Of a stretch of 64,000 bases of DNA, positions 42,060 to 49,813 are shown one piece after another. Numbering within the stretch: position 1 is the stretch's first letter; the number at the start of each line of letters is the position of its first letter. Source of the DNA: Streptomyces sp. NP160 (GTDB taxonomy: Bacteria; Actinomycetota; Actinomycetes; Actinomycetales; Quadrisphaeraceae). A model generated the notes under the pieces. That model made no database searches. It worked only from the letters and a program-made list of their open reading frames with translations, and was not told where the DNA came from. The stretch is taken from NCBI RefSeq assembly GCF_006335115.1, contig NZ_VDMJ01000016.1, positions 1-64,000 on the forward strand. The letters are read 5' to 3'. The translations under genes were made by a program, and so were the position numbers.

Positions 42060-43061
42060 GTGGAAGAGACCCGGGTCCGCGTGGCAGCGATCGACTGCGG
42101 CACCAACTCCCTGCGCCTGCTCGCGGCTGACGCGGTGGTCGACGCCGACGGTGCGCCGCGGTCGCTGGTCGACCTCGCGCGGACCATGGAGGTGGTGCGG
42201 CTCGGCCAGGGGGTCGACAGGACGGGCGAGCTCGCGCCGGAGGCGCTGGAGCGCACCCTCGCGGAGACGCTGCGGGTGAGGGACCGGCTCCTGGAGCTGG
42301 GCGTCCCGCTCGACGCCGACCACGTGAGGTTCGTGGCGACGTCCGCCAGCCGCGACGCGCGCAACGCCCACCTGCTCGTCGACGGGGTGCGCGACCTGCT
42401 GGGCGTGGCCCCCGAGGTCATCACCGGGGCCGAGGAGGCGTCGCTGAGCTTCCTCGGTGCCACCGGAGAGCTGTCCGGCGCCGGCGTGGCGGGCCCGCAC
42501 CTCGTCTGCGACCTGGGCGGCGGCTCCACCGAGCTGGTGCTGGGGGAGCACGACGTGCGGGCGGCCCGCTCCGTGGACGTCGGCTGCGTGCGCCTGACCG
42601 AGCGGCACGCGCTGTCCGACCCGCCGACGCCGGCGCAGGTCGAGGCGCTGGTGGGCGACGTGCACTCGGCGCTCGGGGTGGCCGCGGCCGCGGTGCCGCT
42701 GGAGGAGGCGCGCACGCTGGTGGGCGTGGCCGGCACCGTGACGACGGTGACCGCGCACGCGCTGCGCCTGCCCGCCTACGACCCGGCGCGCATCCACGGG
42801 GCGGTGCTGCCGGTCGCCGACGTGGTCGCCGCCTGCGACGAGCTGGTGGCGATGACGCGCGAGCAGCGCGCGGCGCTGCCGTTCATGCACCCCGGGCGCG
42901 TGGACGTCATCGGCGCGGGAGCCCTCGTGTGGCGGGAGGTGGTGCGCCGGGTGGCCGAGTGCGCCGGCGTGGGCGAGGTGCGCACCAGCGAGCACGACAT
43001 CCTCGACGGCACAGCCCTCGCCCTGGCGCGCCGGGCCGCGGGCACGAGGACCTCCCCGTGA
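42060..43061 (+). CDS. Ppx/GppA family phosphatase
   Basis: The 333-residue enzyme carries the ASKHA-fold phosphate motifs AAIDCGTNSLRLLAAD near the N-terminus and CDLGGGSTELVLG in the middle, then VGVAGTVTTVTA. Family members hydrolyse polyphosphate or pppGpp. The length matches the short actinobacterial Ppx. GTG 42060 follows GGGAGGA. In related genomes it directly follows DUF501; here 8.7 kb of signalling and flavoprotein genes separate them. The stop overlaps the next start (GTGA). Confidence 0.93.
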   Translation: MEETRVRVAAIDCGTNSLRLLAADAVVDADGAPRSLVDLARTMEVVRLGQGVDRTGELAPEALERTLAETLRVRDRLLELGVPLDADHVRFVATSASRDARNAHLLVDGVRDLLGVAPEVITGAEEASLSFLGATGELSGAGVAGPHLVCDLGGGSTELVLGEHDVRAARSVDVGCVRLTERHALSDPPTPAQVEALVGDVHSALGVAAAAVPLEEARTLVGVAGTVTTVTAHALRLPAYDPARIHGAVLPVADVVAACDELVAMTREQRAALPFMHPGRVDVIGAGALVWREVVRRVAECAGVGEVRTSEHDILDGTALALARRAAGTRTSP

Positions 43062-43918
43062 GCGCGGCCGCGGTCCCCGCAGCCGACGCCGCGACCGCGC
43101 CGCCCGACCCGGCGCGGCCGGGCGGCGCGCTGCGGCTGCTGCCGTCGGCGCTGCTCGCGGCCTCCGGCGTGCTGCTCTTCGCGCTGGAGGCGCGCCCCGA
43201 GGGCTGGGCGGTGCTCGTGGCCGGCGTCGTCGTCGCGGCCCTGGTGGGACGGCGGGAGCGGTCCTCCTACGGGCGTGACCACCTGCTGGCGGCGCTCGGC
43301 CTGTGCGTCATGAGCCTCGTGCCCGTCACCACGGACATCTCGTGGGCGCACATGACCACCATGGGCGCGGCCATGGTGGCCGCGGTGGGTCTGCCGTACG
43401 CGCTGTCGCGCTGGGGCTTCCGCGACCACGCCATCACCTTCCCCGTGGCGACGGGCCGGCGGTGGAACCGCTTCGAGTGGTGGTGGCTGGCCGCCGTCGT
43501 CGTGCTGGGGTGGACCGCGCTCCCGTTCTACCTCATCACCAGCGGGGTCTACGAGAACTGGCCGGCGGCGAGGACCCCGGACGAGCTGGGGCGGCTGTTC
43601 CTGGGGACGAACGCCCTGGGCATCTGGGACGAGCTCTTCTTCATCTGCACGGTCTTCACGCTGCTGCGCCGCCACCACCCGGTGTGGCTCGCCAACCTGC
43701 TGCAGGCGGTGCTCTTCACGGCGTTCCTCCACGAGCTGGGGTTCCGCGAGTGGGGGCCTCTGCTGGTGTTCCCGTTCGCCCTCATCCAGGGCCTGACGTT
43801 CGCCGTGACCCGCTCGCTGAGCTACGTGGTGGCGGTGCACCTGACCTTCGACGCGATCCTCTTCATGGTGCTGGTGCACGCCCACACCCGGGAGTGGTTC
43901 CCGCTGTTCCTCTACTGA
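43058..43918 (+). CDS. CPBP-like intramembrane protease homologue
   Basis: The 286-residue membrane protein has about eight hydrophobic segments. The last part, IWDELFFICTVFTLLRRHH, FTAFLHELGF and VVAVHLTFDA, resembles the three CPBP/Abi motifs (acidic pair, H, and HxxxD). CPBP proteins are putative intramembrane endopeptidases of the CAAX-protease type. The first motif is not a canonical EExxxR, so activity is uncertain. GTG 43058 overlaps the ppx/gppA stop. A small GGCCGGC-based hairpin (43924-43948) follows. Confidence 0.65.
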   Translation: MSAAAVPAADAATAPPDPARPGGALRLLPSALLAASGVLLFALEARPEGWAVLVAGVVVAALVGRRERSSYGRDHLLAALGLCVMSLVPVTTDISWAHMTTMGAAMVAAVGLPYALSRWGFRDHAITFPVATGRRWNRFEWWWLAAVVVLGWTALPFYLITSGVYENWPAARTPDELGRLFLGTNALGIWDELFFICTVFTLLRRHHPVWLANLLQAVLFTAFLHELGFREWGPLLVFPFALIQGLTFAVTRSLSYVVAVHLTFDAILFMVLVHAHTREWFPLFLY

Positions 43919-43972
43919 CGGGGGCCGGCCGGCACGTCGGCCGAGCACGTCGGCCGGCGCCTCGGCCGCAGC

Positions 43973-43984
43973 TGACCGCGGTCA
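43973..43984. repeat. Solitary TGACCGCGGTCA palindrome
   Basis: An exact copy of the 12-base palindrome found as an array at 20819-20951, here in the gap upstream of the PadR gene, about 100 bases from its start. Confidence 0.6.
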
Positions 43985-44051
43985 GGCCCGGGACTGACCC
44001 GGTCTCCTGGCGGAACCCCCGTGGAGGACACCGGTGTGGCGCTCTGGAAGG

Positions 44052-44074
44052 TAGTGCGCTTCGCGCAGTAGTGT
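44052..44074 (+). promoter_or_regulatory. PadR gene promoter and operator
   Basis: TAGTGCGCTTCGCGCAGTA (44052-44070) is a near-perfect palindrome of the form TAxTGCGC-n3-GCGCAxTA. It overlaps a -10-like TAGTGT (44069-44074) that ends 7 bases before GTG 44082. This suggests a leaderless, autoregulated transcript. Confidence 0.55.
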
Positions 44075-44081
44075 GCGGTGC

Positions 44082-44414
44082 GTGGACACCACGCAGCTCC
44101 TCAAGGGGGTGCTCGACGCGGCCGTGCTCGCCGTCGTCGAGGACGACGACGGCTACGGCTACGACGTCGTGCGGCGCCTGCGCAGCGCCGGTCTGGAGGA
44201 CGTCGGCGACGCCTCCGTCTACGGCACGCTGCGGCGCCTCTACGCCGCCGGCGCGCTGAGCAGCTACGTGGTGCCCTCCGAGGAGGGGCCGCACCGCAAG
44301 TACTACGGCATCAACCCCCGCGGACGGGAGCTGCTCGAGGCCCAGCGCAAGAGCTGGCGCGCCTTCAGCGAGACCGTCGACCACCTGCTCGCGCCCGAGG
44401 GAGAACCCCGATGA
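44082..44414 (+). CDS. PadR-family transcriptional regulator
   Basis: The 110-residue winged-helix repressor has the family pattern LLKGVLDAAVLAVVEDDDGYGYDVVRRL, then DASVYGTLRRLYAAGALSSYVV and HRKYYGINPRGRELL. The C-terminal helix (RKSWRAFSETVDHLL) is the dimerisation part. GTG 44082 is preferred over the frame's first GTG (44073), because it sits 7 bases after a -10-like hexamer and begins at the conserved helix. It overlaps the HAAS-domain gene (ATGA), the usual PadR partner. Confidence 0.92.
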   Translation: MDTTQLLKGVLDAAVLAVVEDDDGYGYDVVRRLRSAGLEDVGDASVYGTLRRLYAAGALSSYVVPSEEGPHRKYYGINPRGRELLEAQRKSWRAFSETVDHLLAPEGEPR

Positions 44415-45568
44415 GCACCACGCTGCCCGTGCCCGCCCCCGGCCCCTCCCTCGACCCCGCCGCCGAGGCGCGCGGGTACGCCGCCGCGGTGCGCGCGGAG
44501 CTGGCCGACCTGCCCGCCGAGGTGGTCGAGGAGCTCACCGGGGGCCTCGAGGCCGACCTCGCCGAGCTGGCCGCGGAGTCCTCCACGCCGCTGCTGGACC
44601 GGCTCGGCAGCCCCCGCGCCTACGCCGCCGAGCTGCGCTCCAGCGCAGGGCTGGCGGACCGCAGCGGTGCGGCGCCGGCGCCCGAGCGGCGCGGCCTGTG
44701 GGAGCGGACCGCCGACGCGGTGCGCGAGGACCGCGAGCGGCTGCTCGGGGCCCTGCGCGCCAGGCCCTGGTGGCCGGGGGCGGTCGAGCGCGGAGTGCAG
44801 CTGCGCCCCGCGTGGTGGGTGCTGCGCGGAGCCGTCGGCGGGTGGCTCCTGGCCTCGGTCCTGGACGGGCGCGGCGTGCTGGGGCTGCTGGTGGTGGTCG
44901 CCGCGGTGGCGGCCAGCGTGGAAGCGGGACGCCGGACGTGGACCGAGGAGTGGCAGCGCAACCTGCTCGTGGCGGGGAACGTGCTCGCCGTCGTCGTCCT
45001 GCCGTTCGCGCTCGCCGCGGTGGTGGCAGGGCCGAGGGAGGTCTACGTGTACCCGAGCTCCACCACTCCCGACGGGTCGCTGGAGATGTCGCAGGGCGTC
45101 TGGTCCGACGGGCAGGTGGTGACGAACATCTACCCCTACGACGCGCAGGGCCGGCCCCTGACCGGTGTCCAGCTGCTCGACGACTACGGCCGCCCCCTCG
45201 TCACGTCGACGGGCGACAAGGCCGACTGGTCCGGCGGTGGGGCGTCTCCGCTGGTGCCCACCGTCTCGACCGACGGCGCCCTGCGCTGGAACGCCTACCC
45301 GCTGCGCGCCCAGGCGGGTGCGGCCGGAGCGGCTCCGACCACGCCGCCGCTGCCCGAGCCGACGCTGCCGCCGCTGGTCGGGTACACCGCCGACGGGGGG
45401 AGCGCCGCCGCCCCCGTCCCGTCGGCCACTGCGACGGCGACCGCACCGGCCAGCGGGGCGCCCGCCCCGCTGCCGGCCACCGGGACCGCACCGGCCGGGA
45501 CCGCACCGGCCGACGGGGAGACCGCGGTGGAGCCCGTCGTCGTCGCGACGGCTGCGCCGACCAGCTGA
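44411..45568 (+). CDS. HAAS/DUF1700-type membrane protein
   Basis: The 385-residue protein starts with a helical HAAS-like domain (AARGYAAAVRAELADLPAEVVEEL ... LGSPRAYAAELR pattern, residues about 18-75), which in other PadR pairs couples to membrane proteins. A linker leads to two or three hydrophobic segments (about 140-210), then an extracytoplasmic domain with VYVYPSSTTPDG and a long Pro/Ala/Thr-rich tail. Function is unknown. The pairing with PadR suggests an envelope-stress or surface-adjustment role. Confidence 0.8.
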   Translation: MSTTLPVPAPGPSLDPAAEARGYAAAVRAELADLPAEVVEELTGGLEADLAELAAESSTPLLDRLGSPRAYAAELRSSAGLADRSGAAPAPERRGLWERTADAVREDRERLLGALRARPWWPGAVERGVQLRPAWWVLRGAVGGWLLASVLDGRGVLGLLVVVAAVAASVEAGRRTWTEEWQRNLLVAGNVLAVVVLPFALAAVVAGPREVYVYPSSTTPDGSLEMSQGVWSDGQVVTNIYPYDAQGRPLTGVQLLDDYGRPLVTSTGDKADWSGGGASPLVPTVSTDGALRWNAYPLRAQAGAAGAAPTTPPLPEPTLPPLVGYTADGGSAAAPVPSATATATAPASGAPAPLPATGTAPAGTAPADGETAVEPVVVATAAPTS

Positions 45569-45718
45569 GCCCGGGCGCCGGGAACGCTCCCGTCCCCAGT
45601 CCTGGGGGTGGCGGCGCCCGGCTCGTGGCGGTTTGGGTGGATCTCGGGCGGGGTACCGTTGCCCTCGGACGTCAGCGGCACAGGTGCCGCTGCCAGCACT
45701 CGCGTCGGGGGGCGGAGG

Positions 45719-47404
45719 GTGACGGCGACCAGGGTCGTGCGCACGGTGGTCACCACCGCCCTTCTCTCCTGCGCGATCGCCGCCCTGTGGCTGCTCCTCG
45801 CGGCGCCCACCGCCTCGGCGTCCGGACGTGACGACGCTGCTCCGTCCCTGGTCGCGGGCGCCGTGGAGGACCTGGACGACGTCGTCGGCGGCCTCTCGGG
45901 TGGCGGCTCCGGCGCGGCCGGCGCCGACCCAGCGGTCGAGGAGCCGGCGCCCGCGGCCGAGCAGCCGGCGGAGCCCGCTGACCAGGTGGAGCCCGCCGAG
46001 CAGGCGGAGCCCGCTGACCAGGCGGAGCCCGCTGAGCAGGCGGAGCCTGCTGACGAGGCTCGTCCTGCGGGCGGCGGAGCCGACCGCGGCTCCGCGGAGC
46101 CCGTCCAGGAGGACCCGGTGGTGCGCGTCCTCGACGCCGTCGACGAAGCGGTGCCGGCGGTGGAGCCCGTGACCGAGGCGGCGCAGCCGGTCGTGTCCGC
46201 TGCGGAGCCCGTCGCCGCGTCTGCAGCCCCGGTCACCGAGCCCGTCGTCGAGGCCGCCGAGCCGGCGCTGGAGCCGGCGCTCTCCGAGGTGGTCGAGCCG
46301 GTCGCGGCTCCCGTCTCGCGCGCCGTGGAGCCCGCCGCGCAGGTCGTCGAGGCGGTCGTCGAGCCGGTCGTGCAGGCCGTCGACGTGCCTGCGGTCGCTC
46401 CTGTCGCAGAGGCCGTCAGCCCAGTGGTCGAGGACGTCGCCGCCGCCGTCGTCGCCCCGGCGGCGGAGGTCGCCGCCCCGCTCACCGAGCAGGTCGCCGC
46501 GCCCGTCGTCCAGGCCGCGTCGACCGCCGCCCGCCCGGTCGTCGAGGACGTCGCAGCCCCTGCCGCAGCCCCGGTCGCAGCGGTCGTCAGCGCTGCCTCG
46601 GACGGCGCGGTGGCGCCCGTGGTCCAGCCCGCCGCCCAGGTCGCCGCTCCCGTGGTGAGCGGTGTGGTGGTGCCCGTGGTCGAACCCGTGGCCCGGTCCG
46701 CGGGCGCTGCCGTCGACGGGACCGCCAGCACCGCGGTGCCAGCCGTCGGCGCTGCAGCCGCTCCCGTCGTGAGGTCGGTCGCCGCTGCCGCGGTGGAGCC
46801 GGTGGTCGCCCGCGCGGTGGCCCCCGTCCTCGCCGCGGTCCCAGCGGCCCCGGCTGCGGCCGGGGTGCCGGCGACCGCCGACGTCGTCCGCACCCCCTCG
46901 GCGGAGGTGCCGTCGCTCGTGCGCCCCGCGCTGCCGGCCCGAGCGCTCGTGGTGGGGCCGCCCGCTGACGCGCCCGTCCCTGCGCCGGCAGCGGCGTCCT
47001 CCGCGCCTGCGGTGGTCGAGCCCCTCGGCCCCCCGGTGCCCGCGCCGTCCGCGGCCGCCACCCCGGCGCCGCTGGCCCTGACCTCCGCCGCCTCCAGCGA
47101 CGCCGCCGCGCCCCGGACCTCACCCGCATCCCACGCCGCCGCGGCCACCAGCGCCGACCGCGGCGGGGCCACGGGCGGCACCGTCCCGGGTGACGGCGCA
47201 CCCGCGTCACCGGTGGGTCCGCGCGCGGCGGTCGCCGCCAGCGCCAGCGCGTCCCTGACCGCCTCCAGCGCTGGTCACGACGGCCCGAGCGCGGTCCTGC
47301 CGGCCTTCCTCGTCCTCGCCGCGGCCGGTCTCACCGTCCGCGGCCTGGCCCGCTCCGCGCGGCCCTCGCAGCGCGCGTCGCTGCCCCTCGTCCGACCCGC
47401 CTGA
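45719..47404 (+). CDS. Val/Pro/Ala/Glu-rich repetitive surface protein
   Basis: I do not recognise a family. From GTG 45719 the protein is 561 residues, with a signal peptide (RVVRTVVTTALLSCAIAALWLLLAAPTASA). An acidic Pro/Glu/Ala region contains about four AEPAxQ(V/A)EP units (about 80-115), followed by some 250 residues of degenerate PVVEPV/AAPVV repeats. A C-terminal membrane segment (VLPAFLVLAAAGLTV) and basic tail retain it in the membrane. It looks like an extended wall-spanning stalk. Ribosome-site spacing is poor; GTG 45608 is the only other in-frame start. A TACCGT at about 45655 may be the -10. Confidence 0.68.
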   Translation: MTATRVVRTVVTTALLSCAIAALWLLLAAPTASASGRDDAAPSLVAGAVEDLDDVVGGLSGGGSGAAGADPAVEEPAPAAEQPAEPADQVEPAEQAEPADQAEPAEQAEPADEARPAGGGADRGSAEPVQEDPVVRVLDAVDEAVPAVEPVTEAAQPVVSAAEPVAASAAPVTEPVVEAAEPALEPALSEVVEPVAAPVSRAVEPAAQVVEAVVEPVVQAVDVPAVAPVAEAVSPVVEDVAAAVVAPAAEVAAPLTEQVAAPVVQAASTAARPVVEDVAAPAAAPVAAVVSAASDGAVAPVVQPAAQVAAPVVSGVVVPVVEPVARSAGAAVDGTASTAVPAVGAAAAPVVRSVAAAAVEPVVARAVAPVLAAVPAAPAAAGVPATADVVRTPSAEVPSLVRPALPARALVVGPPADAPVPAPAAASSAPAVVEPLGPPVPAPSAAATPAPLALTSAASSDAAAPRTSPASHAAAATSADRGGATGGTVPGDGAPASPVGPRAAVAASASASLTASSAGHDGPSAVLPAFLVLAAAGLTVRGLARSARPSQRASLPLVRPA

Positions 47405-47510
47405 CCCCTCTCCCTCCCGACGGCTGCGGCCGCCGCTGCCCAGCAGCGCGTCCGCTGCGGACCTCGCCGCTCCGCGCCCCGGTCGAACCTCGGAAGAGAG
47501 AAGCCCCGCC

Positions 47511-48701
47511 ATGCTCGTGCGCACCTGCCTGCGCGCGCTGGCCGCCCTGCTCGTGTCGACGGTGGTCCTGGTCCCAGGACCACCCGCGACCGCGCACCCG
47601 GTCCCCGCCGCAGCCGCACCACCCGCAGCGACCTCCACCAGCACCACCGCCACCACCACCGCGCCGTCGACCGCCCCGGTCGGCCTTCCGGCAGCTCCGC
47701 CCAGCGGCGCGGCCCCCTACGTCGTGCGCTCCGGCGACACGCTCACCGGCATCGCCCGCGCCACGGGCACACCCGGAGGGTGGCCCGAGCTCTTCGCCGC
47801 CAACCGCGACGTGCTCGGCCCCTCACCGGACCTCCTCCGCGTCGGCACGGTGCTCGTCCTGCCCGGGACCTCCCCCGCGGGCGCGCCGGCCGCGCAGCCG
47901 TCAGCGCAGCCCGCCGCGGTCACCACCTACGAGGTCGCCCCGGGCGACTCGCTGCGCTCAGTGGCGTCCCGCCTCGGCGTCGACGGCGGGTGGCCCGCCC
48001 TCTACGCGGCCAACCGGTCAGCGGTCGGGCCCGACCCCGACCGCCTCGCCGTCGGCGCGCGGCTCGTCGTGCCCGCCGCGGTGGCGTCTGCGCCCGCAGG
48101 GCCCGCGCCCGGGACGTCGGCCGCTCCCGGTGCCGGAGCGGGCACCCGCCTCGGTGCTGCGCCCGAGACCCCCCGGTCCGCACCCGGAGCGGCACCTCCG
48201 GCCTCCAGCGGTGCGGGTGCGGACGGCGCCGTGTCGAGCGCCGTGCCCGCCTGGGTGACGTGGCCGATGGGTCTGGTCGCGGCCCTGGCCGCGCTCGTGC
48301 TCGTCGGCGACCCGCTCCTGGCGCTGGTCCGCCGCCGCACCGCTGCCCGCAGCGCCCGCACGGCGGCCGCCGCGCCCGCAGGTGCGACGGCAGCGGCGAG
48401 CGCCGTCCAGCGGCCCGGTCTCAGCCTGCTGCAGCGGGTCGACGACGTCGGCCGGCCCGAGGAGGGGGAGGCGACCGGCCCGTGCGTCCACGTGGAGCGG
48501 CACCCGACCCTCCTGGTCAGCTACAGCCCCGCCGACGACCTGGTGCTCCTCCTGCTCCCGGAGGAGCACCGCGTGGACGACGTGCTGCAGGTGGCGCGCG
48601 TCGCGCTGCCCGAGCGCGCCTACCGAGCCGTGGAGCGCCGCCTCCCCACGCCGCTGCGCCGCCCGGCGCCCGGACCGGTCAGCGCTCGGTGGGCGGGGTG
48701 A
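47511..48701 (+). CDS. Membrane-anchored double-LysM protein
   Basis: The 396-residue protein has a signal peptide, a Thr/Ala/Pro linker and two LysM modules: YVVRSGDTLTGIARATGTPGGWPELFAANRD (about 69-117) and YEVAPGDSLRSVASRLGVDGGWPALYAANR (about 138-186). LysM binds peptidoglycan. A membrane segment near 250-272 is followed by a cytosolic part with LLVSYSPADDLVLLLLPEE of unknown function. The ATG follows AGAGAGAAG. It forms a pair with the upstream surface protein. Its last 23 bases overlap the 3' end of the opposing regulator gene. Confidence 0.85.
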   Translation: MLVRTCLRALAALLVSTVVLVPGPPATAHPVPAAAAPPAATSTSTTATTTAPSTAPVGLPAAPPSGAAPYVVRSGDTLTGIARATGTPGGWPELFAANRDVLGPSPDLLRVGTVLVLPGTSPAGAPAAQPSAQPAAVTTYEVAPGDSLRSVASRLGVDGGWPALYAANRSAVGPDPDRLAVGARLVVPAAVASAPAGPAPGTSAAPGAGAGTRLGAAPETPRSAPGAAPPASSGAGADGAVSSAVPAWVTWPMGLVAALAALVLVGDPLLALVRRRTAARSARTAAAAPAGATAAASAVQRPGLSLLQRVDDVGRPEEGEATGPCVHVERHPTLLVSYSPADDLVLLLLPEEHRVDDVLQVARVALPERAYRAVERRLPTPLRRPAPGPVSARWAG

Positions 48702-49158
48702 CGCGGCGGGCGCTCGCGGCGCGCAGCGACTCCACCAGGGCCGCCACGTGACGGCGGTCGTCCGGGCTGAGGTCAGCCAGGCCGGCGACGATCACCGCGG
48801 TGTCCGGCTCGACGCCGACCGTGCCCCGCGACAGCCCCGTGGCCTCGGCCACGGCTGCCTGCAGCACGGACAGCGGCAGCTCCAGCGCTGCGGCGAGCGC
48901 CTCCAGCCGGCTGGGGCGTGGTGCGCGCTGGATCGGCGTGGTGGCCAGGTGGTGGACCGTCGAGCGGGGCAGGCCGCTGCGGCGGGCGACGTCCCCGTAG
49001 GACCAGCCGCGCTCGCGCATCCGCTCCTGCAGGAGGCGCTGCACCGCGCCCGGTGGTCCCTCGAGGGGGCCCGTCGGCCCGTCGGCCCGGGACGCGGCGT
49101 CCTGCTCGGCGGCGGGTCGAGCCGCCGGCTGCGTCGGGGGCTCCGGATGCGTGCTCAC
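48679..49158 (-). CDS. Cro/C1-type helix-turn-helix regulator
   Basis: The 159-residue protein has an HTH in AVQRLLQERMRERGWSYGDVARRSGLPRSTVHHLAT, continuing through RLEALAAALELPLSVLQAAVAEATG, typical of XRE DNA-binding domains. A C-terminal DLSPDDRRHVAALVESLRA helix may dimerise. The N-terminal about 45 residues are disordered. I use GTG 49158; GTG 49161 and a TTG at 49272 are alternatives. A 23-base palindrome lies between its promoter and that of the peptide gene. It probably represses both itself and the peptide. Confidence 0.82.
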   Translation of the reverse strand: MSTHPEPPTQPAARPAAEQDAASRADGPTGPLEGPPGAVQRLLQERMRERGWSYGDVARRSGLPRSTVHHLATTPIQRAPRPSRLEALAAALELPLSVLQAAVAEATGLSRGTVGVEPDTAVIVAGLADLSPDDRRHVAALVESLRAASARRVTPPTER

Positions 49159-49263
49159 CACCACTGGTCCGCCGTCCTCCCGCTCGCTGCCCGCCCCCCG
49201 ATCCCGGAAGTCCACCACAACCCGGGGCGGTGCCGGGGGTTGTGCTCCCGAGGAACGCCGCCT

Positions 49264-49286
49264 ACTGTACAAGTTACTTGGACAGT
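49264..49286. promoter_or_regulatory. 23-bp operator palindrome with divergent promoter elements
   Basis: ACTGTACAAGT, one T, then ACTTGGACAGT form an inverted repeat with a single mismatch per arm of 11. On the minus strand it contains TACAGT, a -10-like hexamer for the regulator gene. On the plus strand it contains TTGGAC, a -35-like hexamer for the peptide gene. Its AT-rich content stands out from the surroundings. It is the likely binding site of the adjacent Cro/C1 regulator. Confidence 0.65.
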
Positions 49287-49394
49287 TCGTTCAAGGGTTT
49301 CGGTCGATCGGTCGAGTCGGACGCTCAGCAAGGGGGGGTGTCTCGAAGGACCGGCCGGAGCCTGGAGCACCACAGAGGCACAAGGAGACGTGCG

Positions 49395-49715
49395 ATGACT
49401 GTTCTCACTGCAGCCGACCTGGCTCTCGAGTCCGTCGAGATGCTCCCGACCCGCGAGACGCTCAACGCGTACAGCGGGGGCCACGGGTCGCTGATCTCCG
49501 TCGGCGACGTCCTCAGCGGCAACGACGTGCTGAGCGACAACGACGGCAACTTCAGCGGCAACCTCAACGGCAACTTCAGCGGCAACGAGTACACGGACAA
49601 CTCCGACAACTCCGTCGACAACTCCGACAGCTCCACCAACGACTCGTACAACGACTACGGCCACGGCGGCTGGGGCGGCGGCCACGGCGACTGGCACGAC
49701 GACTGCACGTGGTGA
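49395..49715 (+). CDS. Small Gly/Asn/Asp/Ser-rich peptide, candidate RiPP precursor
   Basis: I do not recognise this 106-residue protein. Residues 1-32 (MTVLTAADLALESVEMLPTR and onward to SGGHGS) look like a leader. The rest is low-complexity: GN, DN, SGN and NSDN units, including a doubled GNFSGN encoded by an exact 18-base repeat (49545-49562 and 49569-49586). It ends in an aromatic, His/Asp-rich tail HGGWGGGHGDWHDDCTW with a single Cys. AAGGAGA eight bases before the ATG is a strong ribosome site. There is no hydrophobic signal peptide. A strong terminator follows, then a PqqD/M50 gene. Confidence 0.8.
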   Translation: MTVLTAADLALESVEMLPTRETLNAYSGGHGSLISVGDVLSGNDVLSDNDGNFSGNLNGNFSGNEYTDNSDNSVDNSDSSTNDSYNDYGHGGWGGGHGDWHDDCTW

Positions 49716-49734
49716 CCCGTCGCGCCTGAGCGGT

Positions 49735-49773
49735 CGGAAGGGCCGCCCCCGGTGCCCGGGGGCGGCCCTTCCG
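49735..49773 (+). terminator. Terminator/attenuator after the peptide gene
   Basis: Perfect 18-base arms (49735-49752 and 49756-49773) close on a TGC loop, 20 bases after the peptide stop and 41 bases before the M50 gene. Partial read-through would make the peptide much more abundant than its processing protein. Confidence 0.85.
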
Positions 49774-49813
49774 CACGTCGGGGGTCGACGACGACGAGTG
49801 AGCAGGAGGCGGC

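Noticed and set aside
49159-49272. N-terminal extension of the Cro/C1 regulator from TTG 49272
   Set aside because: It would start inside the operator palindrome and adds a Pro/Arg-rich stretch with no family similarity.
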